Below the pieces are notes generated by a model, which did no database searches, was not told where the DNA came from, and saw nothing but the letters and a program-made list of their open reading frames with translations. Below, piece after piece: positions 17,582 through 25,423 of a stretch of DNA of 64,000 nt (position 1 is its first letter; every line of letters begins with the position of its first letter). Position numbers and translations under genes: made by a program. The stretch is from Parvibaculaceae bacterium Mf 1.05b.01 (GTDB lineage Bacteria; Pseudomonadota; Alphaproteobacteria; Parvibaculales; Parvibaculaceae): NCBI GenBank assembly GCA_000509225.1, contig BAOK01000001.1:2216914-2280913 (forward strand). Reading direction: 5' to 3'.

Positions 17582-17773
17582 TCACGCCCGCTTGGGCCCA
17601 AACTTTCTCACGAGAAGCACATTTTGCCGCTCGTAGGCCATAAGCTCTGCCATACGATCCGGATCCTCTTCCAGAAGTTCAAGCAGAGCCTGTCGGTCGT
17701 TAATGTTCAATTCGCCATCAACGTAGCGATGGATGTCGGCTGGCGTAAAAATTTCAACGACTGCCCCACTCAT
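17582..17773 (-). CDS. Short anti-sigma-factor-like protein
   Basis: This encodes 63 residues, MSGAVVEIFTPADIHRYVDGEL at the start. The pattern (T/D)xxDxHxYVDGEL with an acidic turn and a LELLEEDPDRMAEL helix is that of the N-terminal domain of ECF anti-sigma factors. Here the protein ends after that domain and lacks a membrane helix or zinc cysteines, so it would act in the cytoplasm. It overlaps the sigma gene by 4 nt (ATGA), which strongly suggests it controls that sigma factor. Confidence 0.78.
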   Translation of the reverse strand: MSGAVVEIFTPADIHRYVDGELNINDRQALLELLEEDPDRMAELMAYERQNVLLVRKFGPKRA

Positions 17774-18303
17774 GTTGACGTTCTCATCTGATCTGAAGAG
17801 GTTGCTTTCGTTACCGCCGCACCCTCCAGCTCCCACTCACGCAGTCTTTTACGCGCTCTGGAAAGGCGACTTTTGACAGTTCCAATGGCGATATCGAGAT
17901 GTTCCGCGATGTCATCATAGGACTGACCATTAACAGCTATCCTGAGCAAAATGTCTTTTTCATCTGCACGCAGTCGATCAAAGCTCTGACCGAATTCACG
18001 AAGTTCGACTGTCCATTCCTGGCTTGGTGCCACAGCGGCGTCGCCCGTCCAGTCCTCCAGGGGGATCATCGGACCCCGACGCTGGTTCTTCCGGCACTCG
18101 TCAATGTGACCATTGCGAAGAATGGTAAAAAGCCATGAGCGAAGATTTGTCCCCACCTGAAACTGCTCACACCGGCTGATTGCCCGTTCCAGACAATCCT
18201 GAACCAAGTCATCCGCCTGCGTCGTCTCACGTGTGAGACTGCGTGCGTACCGGCGAAGATGAGGGATTTCAGCCTCCAATGCGTCAAAGTCGAACTGTGA
18301 CAT
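17770..18303 (-). CDS. ECF-type RNA polymerase sigma factor
   Basis: This encodes 177 residues from MSQFDFDALEAEIP. Region 2 includes LRRYARSLTRETTQADDLVQD and LRSWLFTILRNGHID; region 4 includes YDDIAEHLDIAIGTVKSRL. An in-frame extension to 18411 is unlikely. It is co-transcribed with the short anti-sigma gene. The region 2 sequence resembles the ECF type used in alphaproteobacterial stress responses, but PhyR and NepR are absent from the window, so it may not be the EcfG that reads the GGAAC/CGTT promoters. A second ECF gene of similar design is at 23.2 kb. Confidence 0.87.
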   Translation of the reverse strand: MSQFDFDALEAEIPHLRRYARSLTRETTQADDLVQDCLERAISRCEQFQVGTNLRSWLFTILRNGHIDECRKNQRRGPMIPLEDWTGDAAVAPSQEWTVELREFGQSFDRLRADEKDILLRIAVNGQSYDDIAEHLDIAIGTVKSRLSRARKRLREWELEGAAVTKATSSDQMRTST

Positions 18304-18655
18304 AAGTTGATATCCTTTGTGCTTGCGTCGATGAGCCGACCATACGTGCACGTGTGATTTTCGCAACCCATTTTTCGTTGTAAAACTCAATAAAAACAAT
18401 GGCTTACGCATTTTATGGCATTTGAATAGGCGGTGCTTTTACGGGCTCTTTAGTGGTCTATGCGAGTGATACAGAGGAGGGAACCCACCCTGTTATCGTC
18501 TGCCATGTCTTCTGAGATTTTTGGTCTATCTGAGTGAGTGATTAAATTTGATGGCAATGACCAATCAGCGTATTATGAGTAAGTAAAGCACTGCATCTAC
18601 GATAGTGTGCTGCCCCAAAAATCACTTAAATTCCAGCATCGGGAGACACATTATC
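18304..18655. other. Divergent intergenic region
   Basis: This separates the minus-strand sigma operon from the plus-strand small regulator gene. I see no gene and no GGAAC-N16-CGTT match here. A GGAAC at about 18480 has no matching -10 element. Promoters for both sides must lie here. Confidence 0.4.
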
Positions 18656-18895
18656 GTGCCTGAGAAGAAGCTCTATCGCACTGAACGCTTACAGGTCATG
18701 CTTGATGAGAATGAGCTAGAACTCATCGACGAATGGCGATTTGACAAGCGCATTCCTTCTCGAGCGGCTGCCATTCGCGAATTGATCGCTCGTGGCCTTG
18801 CCACAAATGAGCTGCCGGACCCCGAGCGGATGGCAAAGTCTACCGACTACACGGTAACAGATGAAGTTGACACGGATTCCTCGAAGACGGAGTAG
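18656..18895 (+). CDS. Small ribbon-helix-helix-like protein
   Basis: This encodes 79 residues with a GTG start preceded by GGGAGACA. RTERLQVMLDENELELIDEWRF then PSRAAAIRELIARGL is the classic ribbon-helix-helix layout: a beta-strand (RLQVML) and two helices with the arginine/isoleucine pattern of CopG/Arc-like DNA-binding proteins. An acidic tail follows. It could repress neighbouring stress genes. No toxin partner gene is adjacent. Confidence 0.68.
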   Translation: MPEKKLYRTERLQVMLDENELELIDEWRFDKRIPSRAAAIRELIARGLATNELPDPERMAKSTDYTVTDEVDTDSSKTE

Positions 18896-19013
18896 ACACC
18901 CCTCTTCTCGCGAACGCCTTAGAACCAACAGTTCATCATTTCTCTTTGAGGATTGGTTGATTCCCAAACCAGATCTAGTGCTTTTCAATGTGTTTATTCG
19001 CTCTTAGTGTTCG

Positions 19014-19038
19014 GGAACGCTTCTGAAGAAAATTCGTT
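19014..19038 (+). promoter_or_regulatory. EcfG-type general stress promoter
   Basis: GGAAC (19014) and CGTT (19035) have a 16-nt spacer, 38 nt before the start of the anti-sigma-like gene at 19076. Confidence 0.78.
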
Positions 19039-19075
19039 CTTACAGGAGTACAAACGAGAGAGCGCGCTAGTAGGA

Positions 19076-19324
19076 ATGACCCGATCGAAGTTGATAGATG
19101 ATCTGTGGGACTATCTGGACGGCCAACTTGACGATGAGCGCACGGCTGAAATAGAGACCGCTCTTCAGGGCGACGCTGATCTTCGTGAAACCCTGGAAGA
19201 AATCCGCGCGCATCACAAAATCCTGTCTCGTACTGGAGAAGAGGTTTTGAAAGAAGAGGTACCTGCCAGACTCAAACGCATCGTCGAAAACGGCCGCCTC
19301 AGTAGAAAAAAGAAAATGCACTAG
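19076..19324 (+). CDS. Anti-sigma-factor-like protein without adjacent sigma gene
   Basis: This encodes 82 residues from MTRSKLIDDLWDYLDGQLDD. The DLWDYLDGQLDDERTAEIETAL opening matches the conserved start of anti-sigma domains, followed by a helical region and a basic tail. No sigma gene is next to it, but the EcfG-type promoter directly upstream implies stress-induced expression and a possible feedback role on one of the sigma factors in this island. Confidence 0.65.
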   Translation: MTRSKLIDDLWDYLDGQLDDERTAEIETALQGDADLRETLEEIRAHHKILSRTGEEVLKEEVPARLKRIVENGRLSRKKKMH

Positions 19325-19393
19325 CTTACATGCTGCATTCAATATGATTGGCGACGCTCCGGCACCCAATTACCTCCTCCCGCTCATATTTCT

Positions 19394-19418
19394 GGAACCT
19401 TTGACTTTCTTGTCCGTT
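19394..19418 (+). promoter_or_regulatory. EcfG-type general stress promoter
   Basis: GGAAC (19394) and CGTT (19415) have a 16-nt spacer, 40 nt before the dps start at 19458. Stress-sigma control of dps is well established in Alphaproteobacteria. Confidence 0.82.
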
Positions 19419-19457
19419 CATTAAGTGAGTTCAAGACACACAGGAGATCAAGGAACC

Positions 19458-19958
19458 ATGAGTACCGCTCTTAGCGCTTCGCCAACAGCTGACAATGTTC
19501 AAACTGGTTTGAACAAAGCAGACACAGTTACCATCGCAAATGCACTTAAAGACGCCCTGGCGGACAGTTTCACACTCTATGTAAAAACACTCGGCGTGCA
19601 CTGGAATGTTGTCGGCCCCAACTTCTTTAGCCTCCACAAGCTCACTGAAGAGCAATATCAGGATTTAGCAGGAGCGATTGACAATATTGCAGAACGGATA
19701 CGCGCGCTTGGACAAATCGCTCCGGCAAGCTTTGGCGACTTTCGCGTTGCCAGCGCCATCGAATGCGAAACAACCATTCAAAATGCGGAAGAGATGCTTA
19801 CCGGTCTGATCAATGACAATGAGGCTCTGGCCAAACGGTTTCGCGCCTTCACAGCCGTGGCTGAGGAAGCAGAAGATGTGTTTACCGCTGACTTGCTGAC
19901 CGCTCGTATCGGACAGCATGAACAGAACGCTTGGATGCTCCGAGCATTGGTGGCCTGA
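19458..19958 (+). CDS. dps: Dps family DNA-protecting ferritin-like protein
   Basis: This encodes 166 residues. I chose the ATG at 19458 because AAGGAACC lies upstream and an ASPTADNVQTG-type flexible tail precedes the fold. The Dps ferroxidase motif is present: YVKTLGVHWNVVGPNFFSLH (His) and DNIAERIRALG (Asp/Glu). Dps forms dodecamers that bind and condense DNA, oxidise Fe2+ with H2O2 and limit Fenton damage. An EcfG-type promoter is 40 nt upstream. It is followed by superoxide dismutase 62 nt downstream, so the two may form one oxidative-stress transcript. Confidence 0.93.
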   Translation: MSTALSASPTADNVQTGLNKADTVTIANALKDALADSFTLYVKTLGVHWNVVGPNFFSLHKLTEEQYQDLAGAIDNIAERIRALGQIAPASFGDFRVASAIECETTIQNAEEMLTGLINDNEALAKRFRAFTAVAEEAEDVFTADLLTARIGQHEQNAWMLRALVA

Positions 19959-20020
19959 TCTCCTACCGCGTCAATTCTTCACTACACCACCGCTCTCCAG
20001 AAAAGTTCACGGAGTTATGT

Positions 20021-20659
20021 ATGCCCTTCACGCTTCCCCTTCTCCCATTCGCAAAAAATGCCCTCGCCCCCCACATCTCAGAAAGAACGATGGGCTTTCA
20101 CTACGACAAGCATCACGCTGGATATGTGAAAAAGCTGAACAATCAGATCGAGGGAACTGACTATGCGAACATGGCTCTTGAAGACATCATCCGGAAAGCT
20201 GACGCTTCCGGCGATAGCGGCATCTTCAACAACGCGGCTCAGATCTGGAACCACACTTTCTTCTGGGATTCTCTAAGTCCAAATGGCGGGACTAAACCGG
20301 ATGCACCCCTGTCCGAGGCAATCAAAACCAGCTTTGGCAGCTTTGATGATTTCAACAAGGCCTTTGTCGAAGCAGGCAAGGGTCAGTTTGGCAGCGGCTG
20401 GGTTTGGCTGGTCAGCAACGCAGGTAAGCTGTCCATCACGACCACTAAGGATGCCCTGACACCCGTGCTGGATGATTCCATCCCGCTTCTGACTTGCGAT
20501 GTTTGGGAACATGCCTACTACCTGGATTACCAGAACCGACGCGGCGACTTCCTGCAGGCGTTTGTCGATGAACTTGCAAATTGGACGTTTGCTGAACAGC
20601 AATTCCAATTGAACGGCCAGAAAGACTACTGGAGTCTCGTCGAAGAAAGATCCGCGTAA
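20021..20659 (+). CDS. sodB: Iron superoxide dismutase
   Basis: This encodes 212 residues from MPFTLPLLPFAKNALAP. Metal ligands are visible: His in FHYDKHHAGYV, His in NHTFFWDSL, and Asp/His in DVWEHAYYLDYQNRRGDFL. FFWDSLSPNGG and an Ala-Ala-Gln-Ile-Trp-Asn stretch favour the iron form. It converts superoxide to O2 and H2O2 in the cytoplasm, and Dps next door consumes H2O2. CGGAG precedes the start. Length is slightly above the usual 190-200. Confidence 0.93.
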   Translation: MPFTLPLLPFAKNALAPHISERTMGFHYDKHHAGYVKKLNNQIEGTDYANMALEDIIRKADASGDSGIFNNAAQIWNHTFFWDSLSPNGGTKPDAPLSEAIKTSFGSFDDFNKAFVEAGKGQFGSGWVWLVSNAGKLSITTTKDALTPVLDDSIPLLTCDVWEHAYYLDYQNRRGDFLQAFVDELANWTFAEQQFQLNGQKDYWSLVEERSA

Positions 20660-20673
20660 GCCTGGACCCCGAC

Positions 20674-21036
20674 ATGCCATACGACAGGACCTATATGTTC
20701 GGCTCTGCCGGTGTTGCAGCGTTTTCCATTATCACACTCGGGATTGGCGCAACGGCGATCCGTGCCGACGGCATATCAAAAGTCGATGTCGGGCGGGTCG
20801 TACAAGATATTATCGGTGGCATTGGCTGTCTGGGAGCGGGCACGATTATCCAATCCGGCAGCGGCGTTTGAGGGACCGGCACTGGCGCGGCGATTTGGTG
20901 CGTGGGTTCGGTCGGGCTTGCTTGCGGCTTTGGCCTTTACGCTTTTGCGGGGGTTCTGACCCTCATCTCTCTGGTTATTCTCGTCGGCATCGGCCTGCTG
21001 AGACAACGGTTCTCCTCTCCCAAGGATGACGAATAG
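20674..21036 (+). pseudogene. MgtC/SapB-like membrane protein, truncated with in-frame TGA
   Basis: The frame from 20674 reads RTYMFGSAGVAAFSIITLGI, then GGIGCLGAGTIIQSGSGV, a TGA at about 20869, and then GTGTGAAIWCVGSVGLACG in the same frame to a TAG at 21034. This matches the MgtC core GIGFLGAG...VRGLTTAA, where the stop replaces the conserved Arg, probably a CGA to TGA change. The N-terminal helices of MgtC are also missing. It is likely a decaying gene unless the TGA is a sequencing error. Confidence 0.65.
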
Positions 21037-21058
21037 GCGACAGCTTTCACTCAAGTCG

Positions 21059-21083
21059 GGAACAAACGCCGCAAGAGCGCGTT
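21059..21083 (+). promoter_or_regulatory. EcfG-type general stress promoter
   Basis: GGAAC (21059) and CGTT (21080) have a 16-nt spacer, 77 nt before the DUF883-like gene start codon at 21160. Confidence 0.75.
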
Positions 21084-21159
21084 CCTTTAGCAGACCTCTA
21101 CAAGAGCGGGTGTCTTTAACAAGACCACCGCCCATGCAGACTTAATGAAAGGACGCACT

Positions 21160-21450
21160 ATGGCTGAAAAGAACTACGAGAATGAACTGGAGTCCGTTAA
21201 GGCAGATCTCGGCGCCTTACGTTTGGATATGGAAAAGCTCGTCAGCGCTATGACAAGTGCCGCGTCAGAAAAAAGCCAGGAAGCGCTGAGTGCGACAAAA
21301 GAAGGCCTCTCTGATATTGCTGATACGGCTCAAAAACGCGGTGCCGATGGTGTTGCTTACGCTGAATCCCAGATAGAACAAAACCCTCTAATGAGTGTCG
21401 CCGCTGCATTTGGCGTCGGTCTTGTTGTTGGCAAACTGCTCGACAAGTAA
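21160..21450 (+). CDS. DUF883/ElaB-YqjD family membrane-anchored protein
   Basis: This encodes 96 residues from MAEKNYENELESVKAD. A long amphipathic helical region is followed by QIEQNPLMSVAAAFGVGLVVGKLL, the conserved C-terminal membrane anchor of the ElaB/YqjD/DUF883 family (QNPxxxVxxAxGxGxxxGxL). In E. coli these proteins tether ribosomes to the inner membrane in stationary phase. AAAGGACGC precedes the start, and an EcfG-type promoter lies upstream. It is first in an operon with the next gene (2 nt gap). Confidence 0.85.
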   Translation: MAEKNYENELESVKADLGALRLDMEKLVSAMTSAASEKSQEALSATKEGLSDIADTAQKRGADGVAYAESQIEQNPLMSVAAAFGVGLVVGKLLDK

Positions 21451-21452
21451 TC

Positions 21453-21911
21453 ATGCCCAGCCCGCTAGGACCGTTATCAGAAATCCTGGAATCAACGCTC
21501 GCTGCCCCGGTCAAAGGGGCAGTGCTATCCGCGCTCCCTGGAACAGTCGCCATCGGAGTCGCTTTGGCATTCACAATAATTTCCGCGACATGTATCGTAG
21601 TGACGAGTTACCTCTATCTCGTTTTATACATGCCCGCACATCAAGCGGCTGCCGTCCTCTCGCTGGTAACTGTTTCAGCAGCAACGCTTTGCTTCGTGCT
21701 CGCGAAGCGCAAGCTAAGGGCAAGCGCGACCACTCCCAAAGCACCAGCTGATCATTCGACTGCATATGTCGCGCTGGGAAACCAGGCCGGTCAATATATA
21801 GGCCAAAACCCTAAGCAGGCGGCCGCGCTCGCCTTGGTTGCCGGCGTCGCCGTCGGCGCCAATCCTGGACTGCGCAAAGCATTGCTGGATTTGGCACAGG
21901 CCCAACAATGA
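21453..21911 (+). CDS. Membrane protein, YqjE/holin-superfamily-like, with DUF883-type anchor
   Basis: This encodes 152 residues. Two membrane helices (about 25-55 and 60-82) are followed by a linker and a second hydrophobic C-terminal segment, QYIGQNPKQAAALALVAGV, which echoes the QNP anchor of the upstream gene. In many proteobacteria DUF883 genes sit beside YqjE-type membrane genes. It starts 2 nt after the previous stop. The C-terminal likeness suggests shared ancestry or interaction of the two products. Confidence 0.65.
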   Translation: MPSPLGPLSEILESTLAAPVKGAVLSALPGTVAIGVALAFTIISATCIVVTSYLYLVLYMPAHQAAAVLSLVTVSAATLCFVLAKRKLRASATTPKAPADHSTAYVALGNQAGQYIGQNPKQAAALALVAGVAVGANPGLRKALLDLAQAQQ

Positions 21912-21977
21912 GAGCCACGTACAAGCCAGTTGTGCTCGCGCCTCTCAGAATCTTTAGTATGCGAAAGAGGCAGCAAG

Positions 21978-22913
21978 ATGCAAGCCGACGAAGCGGAGCT
22001 TATGACCCTAGATAGTGCGGCGAACATTTTGCTGGTTCGTTTGACCGAAATGGCTGAAGCCTTTATTCAGCTGCTGCCACAGCTTGCTGTCGCCGGCGTC
22101 GTGCTTATTCTGACCTGGCTTGTTGCCAAGCTTACAAACCGTGTCGTTAGCTGGCTCTTTTCACGGACCTCGATCAGGAGGTCACTGATTGACCTTTTTG
22201 AGACCCTGGCAAGCATAGCTGTCTGGCTTGTTGGCATATTGGTTTCAATCACGATTGTTTTTCCGTCCATTACGCCTGCCAACCTTTTGGCCGCGCTGGG
22301 CCTTGGGTCCATAGCGATCGGTCTTGCCTTTAAGGACATATTTGAAAATTTCCTCGCCGGCATGATGATCTTGTCGCGTAGGCCTATGCGGATAGGAGAT
22401 TTTATTGAGTGTGACGGCGTCGAAGGAACTGTGGAGCGCATCACAATGCGCGACACCTATCTCAGACGAACGGATCAGCAGCTCGTTATGGTTCCCAACT
22501 CGATGATCTACAAAAACCCTGTTTATGTTCTAACCGATAGAGAAAAGCGGCGCTTTGAGATTGTGTGCGGTGTCGCATATGGCGAAAATATTGGTGAAGC
22601 TCGTGATGTCATTAAGGATGCCCTGCAAGAGCTTGAACATGTCGATTACAACAGAGCACCGGAAGTCTTCGCTCGTGAGTTTGGGTCCTCAAGCGTGGAT
22701 TTCACAATACGGTGGTGGTCTGGCTCTCGACCGATCGACATGCACCGGTCACGTGATCAGGTCGTTGAGGCCATCAAGCGTGCCTTGGACAAGGCTGGGA
22801 TCGAAATACCGTTTCCCTATCGCACCCTTACTTTCAAGGAGCCACTGCCGGTCAACATGAAAGGTGTATCTGACGATACGTCCGATGAGCGCGACCCATC
22901 TTCCGCTCACTGA
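21978..22913 (+). CDS. mscS: MscS family mechanosensitive channel
   Basis: This encodes 311 residues from MQADEAELMTLDS, with GAGGCAGCAAG upstream. Three N-terminal helices are followed by the pore helix LLAALGLGSIAIGLAFKDIF and FLAGMMILSRRPMRIGDFI, the MscS hallmark, then the beta-domain VEGTVERITMRDTYLRR and VMVPNSMIYKNPV. It releases osmolytes on hypo-osmotic shock. Small-conductance channels belong to general-stress regulons in several Alphaproteobacteria, but no GGAAC promoter is visible directly before this gene; it may read through from the operon at 21.1 kb. Confidence 0.92.
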   Translation: MQADEAELMTLDSAANILLVRLTEMAEAFIQLLPQLAVAGVVLILTWLVAKLTNRVVSWLFSRTSIRRSLIDLFETLASIAVWLVGILVSITIVFPSITPANLLAALGLGSIAIGLAFKDIFENFLAGMMILSRRPMRIGDFIECDGVEGTVERITMRDTYLRRTDQQLVMVPNSMIYKNPVYVLTDREKRRFEIVCGVAYGENIGEARDVIKDALQELEHVDYNRAPEVFAREFGSSSVDFTIRWWSGSRPIDMHRSRDQVVEAIKRALDKAGIEIPFPYRTLTFKEPLPVNMKGVSDDTSDERDPSSAH

Positions 22914-22969
22914 TCCACATTCAGGCGTTGTGAGCCCGTGTCTTTTCGCGATTGGTGCTGACGATCTGC

Positions 22970-23215
22970 CTATGCTTCATCATCAGTGATGGCTTTTAGG
23001 ACAAAACTTTCCATGCGATGGGGAATTGGTTCGACGAGTATTGCGTCATACAGCTTGTGAAGAGCGGCTTCATTTTTCAGATTCGCGTTGAGTTGTTCGA
23101 TCACCTCAGGGTGTTGTTCAATCAGATCGATAAACCGACGGTGCGTGACGGGATCTAGTTTATCCGCCAAGTACGCGTTGAGGATCAGTGGCGGTATGAG
23201 CATGCGATTTGTCAT
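22970..23215 (-). CDS. Small protein in anti-sigma position
   Basis: This encodes 81 residues, mostly helical: PPLILNAYLADKLDPVTHRRF then LIEQHPEVIEQLNANLKNEAAL. The A-Y-L-A-D-K-L-D phrase recalls the DYLDGEL start of anti-sigma domains, though it is weaker than in the 17.6 kb gene. Its start lies inside the 3' end of the sigma gene (56 nt overlap); a later start at residue 5 shortens this. Position and size argue for an anti-sigma factor. Confidence 0.6.
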   Translation of the reverse strand: MTNRMLIPPLILNAYLADKLDPVTHRRFIDLIEQHPEVIEQLNANLKNEAALHKLYDAILVEPIPHRMESFVLKAITDDEA

Positions 23216-23714
23216 CGTCCGATCTAGGCTCCTCTGCCAATCTTGTCCACGCTAACAGCGATCGTCGCGCTCTGGACAGGCGCGACTTCACCGTGCCGAC
23301 TGGCACTCCCGTAATTGCCGCGGCGTGCTCGTAAGACTGGCCTTCTAAAGCAATCAGCAGAAGAACGGATCTTTGTTCTGCTGGCAGTCTCTGAAGCAGA
23401 GCTTCATATTCTCGCAGCTCCACACGCTCCAGCTGTCCGCCATCTATTGACAGGTTCTGCCCAGCGGCATCATAAGGCACGTGCGTCGGTTTCCGTCCTT
23501 TGCTGCGCACCTGGTCGATGAATATGTTGTGCATGACTGTAAACAACCAAGCGCGCAGGTTTGTTCCCTGGCAAAATTTTTGCTCACGCTGCATTGCTCT
23601 CACAAGACAGTCTTGCACCAGGTCGTCTGCTGTATCCAGGTTTCCTGTTAGCGCCCGCGCATAGCGGCGTAACGGCGGGATCTGTTGCAGCAATTGCTGT
23701 TTGAAGTCGTTCAC
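23160..23714 (-). CDS. ECF-type RNA polymerase sigma factor
   Basis: This encodes 184 residues from GTG 23714 (VNDFKQQLLQQIPPLRRY); the frame is open to 23780, so the start is uncertain. Region 2 has RYARALTGNLDTADDLVQD and LRAWLFTVMHNIFID. Region 4 has YEHAAAITGVPVGTVKSRLSRAR. It is the second sigma/anti-sigma pair of the island and closely parallels the pair at 17.6-18.3 kb, probably by old duplication. It diverges from the Crp/FNR gene. Confidence 0.85.
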   Translation of the reverse strand: MNDFKQQLLQQIPPLRRYARALTGNLDTADDLVQDCLVRAMQREQKFCQGTNLRAWLFTVMHNIFIDQVRSKGRKPTHVPYDAAGQNLSIDGGQLERVELREYEALLQRLPAEQRSVLLLIALEGQSYEHAAAITGVPVGTVKSRLSRARRSLLAWTRLAEEPRSDDDKSHAHTATDPQRVLGG

Positions 23715-24001
23715 GGTCAAGCCATGCCCCACACTAAAGCACCCCTTATCAGAACCATCGGCGCAACCGACATCGAACATACCTTGTCGGCGCAGATTGG
23801 TTGTTCATGCGCAGCGGACACGATGGGAGGTTCCCTGTCGTTAAACTATGTTACCGTTGGGTCCTACTGGCCCCGAAACCGGAGAAAAACGTCGGAAATC
23901 CAGGGGTTTTTTATAAGAAAATTTGAATTTTGGATGCACAGGCCATCGGCATAACGTGCCTGTGACTCAATATGCTGGGGAAGCCCGTGAAAAAAGAGAT
24001 T

Positions 24002-24748
24002 ATGGAGACAGATGGACCTGACTGTCTTATTGGCAAGTTCTCGTGCCACCAAGATCTGACAGACGGAGAAAGGTCTTTTCTCCAGGACCTCCAAAAGGAC
24101 GAGCGGTCCATTGAGGGGGGCACCGAAGTGATCCAGCAAGATGAAACATCCGACCAGCTTTATGTTCTTAAAAGTGGATGGGCGTATGCCTATAAGGTAC
24201 TTCGGAATGGTCAAAGGCAGGTACTCGAATTTCTTCTCCCGGGAGACTTTCTTGGCATCCGAGAGTTTGCTTACAATTCAGCGTTGAACTATGTCGTGGC
24301 CTGCGGCGACTGCACCATCTGTCCCTTTCCCAAGGAACGGATGGAAGAGATATTTGTTCAATATCCACGCCTCACCGGCACACTGATGCAGATGAGCACC
24401 CGTGAGCAGGTCGTTTTGATGGAGCGTGTTGTAAACCTGGGTTCCAGAGATGCGCATGAGCGCATGGCGCATCTCTTTATGGAGCTCTATATGCGGTTGA
24501 GTGCGGTTAAACTAAATGACGGGCTTGCTTTTCGTTTTCCGGTGAGCCAATCGGTTTTGGCTGACGCACTCGGACTGAGCAAAGTACACACCAATCGCAC
24601 GCTCAAACGCTTGCGGGAGGAAGGCCTGCTGACCGTGTCCAACGGTTTAGCAACAGTCCAGAACATGAACGGACTCATCTCTGCCGCACAGTTTGAGTCT
24701 TTTTACCTCAATGATGAGAATCTTCGATCCTATTTCGGAAAAAAGTAG
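24002..24748 (+). CDS. Crp/FNR family transcriptional regulator
   Basis: This encodes about 248 residues from ATG 24002 (METDGPDCLIG), which has AAAAGAGATT upstream; an in-frame ATG at 23972 is an alternative. The cyclic-nucleotide-like barrel includes QLYVLKSGWAYAYKV and VLEFLLPGDFLGI. The C-terminal Crp-type HTH has VSQSVLADALGLSKVHTNRTLKRL. FNR-type N-terminal cysteines for an Fe-S cluster are not arranged (only scattered Cys), so oxygen sensing by a cluster is unlikely. It is probably a stress or redox regulator of this island. Confidence 0.88.
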   Translation: METDGPDCLIGKFSCHQDLTDGERSFLQDLQKDERSIEGGTEVIQQDETSDQLYVLKSGWAYAYKVLRNGQRQVLEFLLPGDFLGIREFAYNSALNYVVACGDCTICPFPKERMEEIFVQYPRLTGTLMQMSTREQVVLMERVVNLGSRDAHERMAHLFMELYMRLSAVKLNDGLAFRFPVSQSVLADALGLSKVHTNRTLKRLREEGLLTVSNGLATVQNMNGLISAAQFESFYLNDENLRSYFGKK

Positions 24749-24787
24749 GCCAGAGGCCGACAAAAGCTGCATCCATCGGCATTCAGC

Positions 24788-24812
24788 GGAACTAAATACA
24801 ACACTGCTCGTT
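24788..24812 (+). promoter_or_regulatory. EcfG-type general stress promoter
   Basis: GGAAC (24788) and CGTT (24809) have a 16-nt spacer, 103 nt before the small membrane gene at 24915. Confidence 0.72.
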
Positions 24813-24914
24813 GTCCTATCAGTGGCACTTCGCCACCCACATTGCACGGCTAACAGGCTCACCATATTTCAGCCGCCGCAAACGTGTCATTGATAAAACT
24901 ATACGGAGACTGTT

Positions 24915-25103
24915 ATGGGCATTGAAGTAGGCGGACTGCTTGGATTGATCATCTTGATTGCAGATATCTGGGCTATTGTAAACGTCGTCTCGAGCGGGGT
25001 ACCTGCAATCAATAAAGTTCTATGGATTCTGATTATTCTGCTCCTGCCAGTAATAGGGTTGATTATCTGGCTGTTGGCGGGGCCAAAGAGCGCAAGAGTT
25101 TAG
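24915..25103 (+). CDS. PLDc_N-type small membrane protein
   Basis: This encodes 62 residues with two membrane helices (about 4-26 and 35-57). IADIWAIVNVVSSGVPAINKVLWILIILLLPVIG-type order matches the PLDc_N domain (phospholipase D nuclease N-terminal, found alone in many small proteins): a D-x-W start of the loop and LLLPVIGLIIWLLAGP end. TACGGAGAC precedes the start. An EcfG-type promoter lies upstream, so it is a likely stress-regulon member. Function is unknown. Confidence 0.8.
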   Translation: MGIEVGGLLGLIILIADIWAIVNVVSSGVPAINKVLWILIILLLPVIGLIIWLLAGPKSARV

Positions 25104-25214
25104 CGCCCAAATTGATGGCGGGAGGAAAAAAGACCACCCGTCGTCAACTCACCCGGTTCGACCACCTAAACTTTGGCGAGCTTCCTATATTGAACAACTT
25201 TTTTTCAGATAGGC

Positions 25215-25240
25215 GGAACCTGACCTCACGCCGCCACGTT
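25215..25240 (+). promoter_or_regulatory. EcfG-type promoter with 17-nt spacer
   Basis: GGAAC (25215) and CGTT (25237) are separated by 17 nt, an accepted spacing. No open frame of note starts directly behind it. It either adds to the promoter at 25361 or drives a small RNA. Confidence 0.55.
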
Positions 25241-25246
25241 TGTTCT

Positions 25247-25330
25247 TTGGACAGGCGCAGCGGTTCAAATTGCAACCCTTGCAACATGAGCTGACCCCAC
25301 AGCGAAGCGCTGCGCCTATCCACCCTCTTC
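25247..25330 (+). ncRNA. Candidate stress-induced small RNA
   Basis: Seven or more nt behind the N17 promoter, the segments 25249-25262 and 25308-25321 can pair over 14 positions with one mismatch, enclosing a 45-nt loop rich in unpaired C and A. No start codon with a real frame lies inside. There is no clear U-run terminator, so the 3' end is a guess. The interval 25104-25423 holds no protein gene that I can support. Confidence 0.35.
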
Positions 25331-25360
25331 ATATTTCGACATCAAGCTTGTCCTCTAAGC

Positions 25361-25385
25361 GGAACAAAAGCATTCAGCCCGCGTT
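25361..25385 (+). promoter_or_regulatory. EcfG-type general stress promoter
   Basis: GGAAC (25361) and CGTT (25382) have a 16-nt spacer, 38 nt before the PRC-barrel gene start at 25424. Confidence 0.8.
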
Positions 25386-25423
25386 TATGAGTTGACGAAA
25401 CAGGTTCTAATGAGGGCGGACAT

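Noticed and set aside
18480-18505. GGAAC as a further stress promoter in front of the 18656 gene
   Set aside because: No CGTT at 16 or 17 nt downstream.
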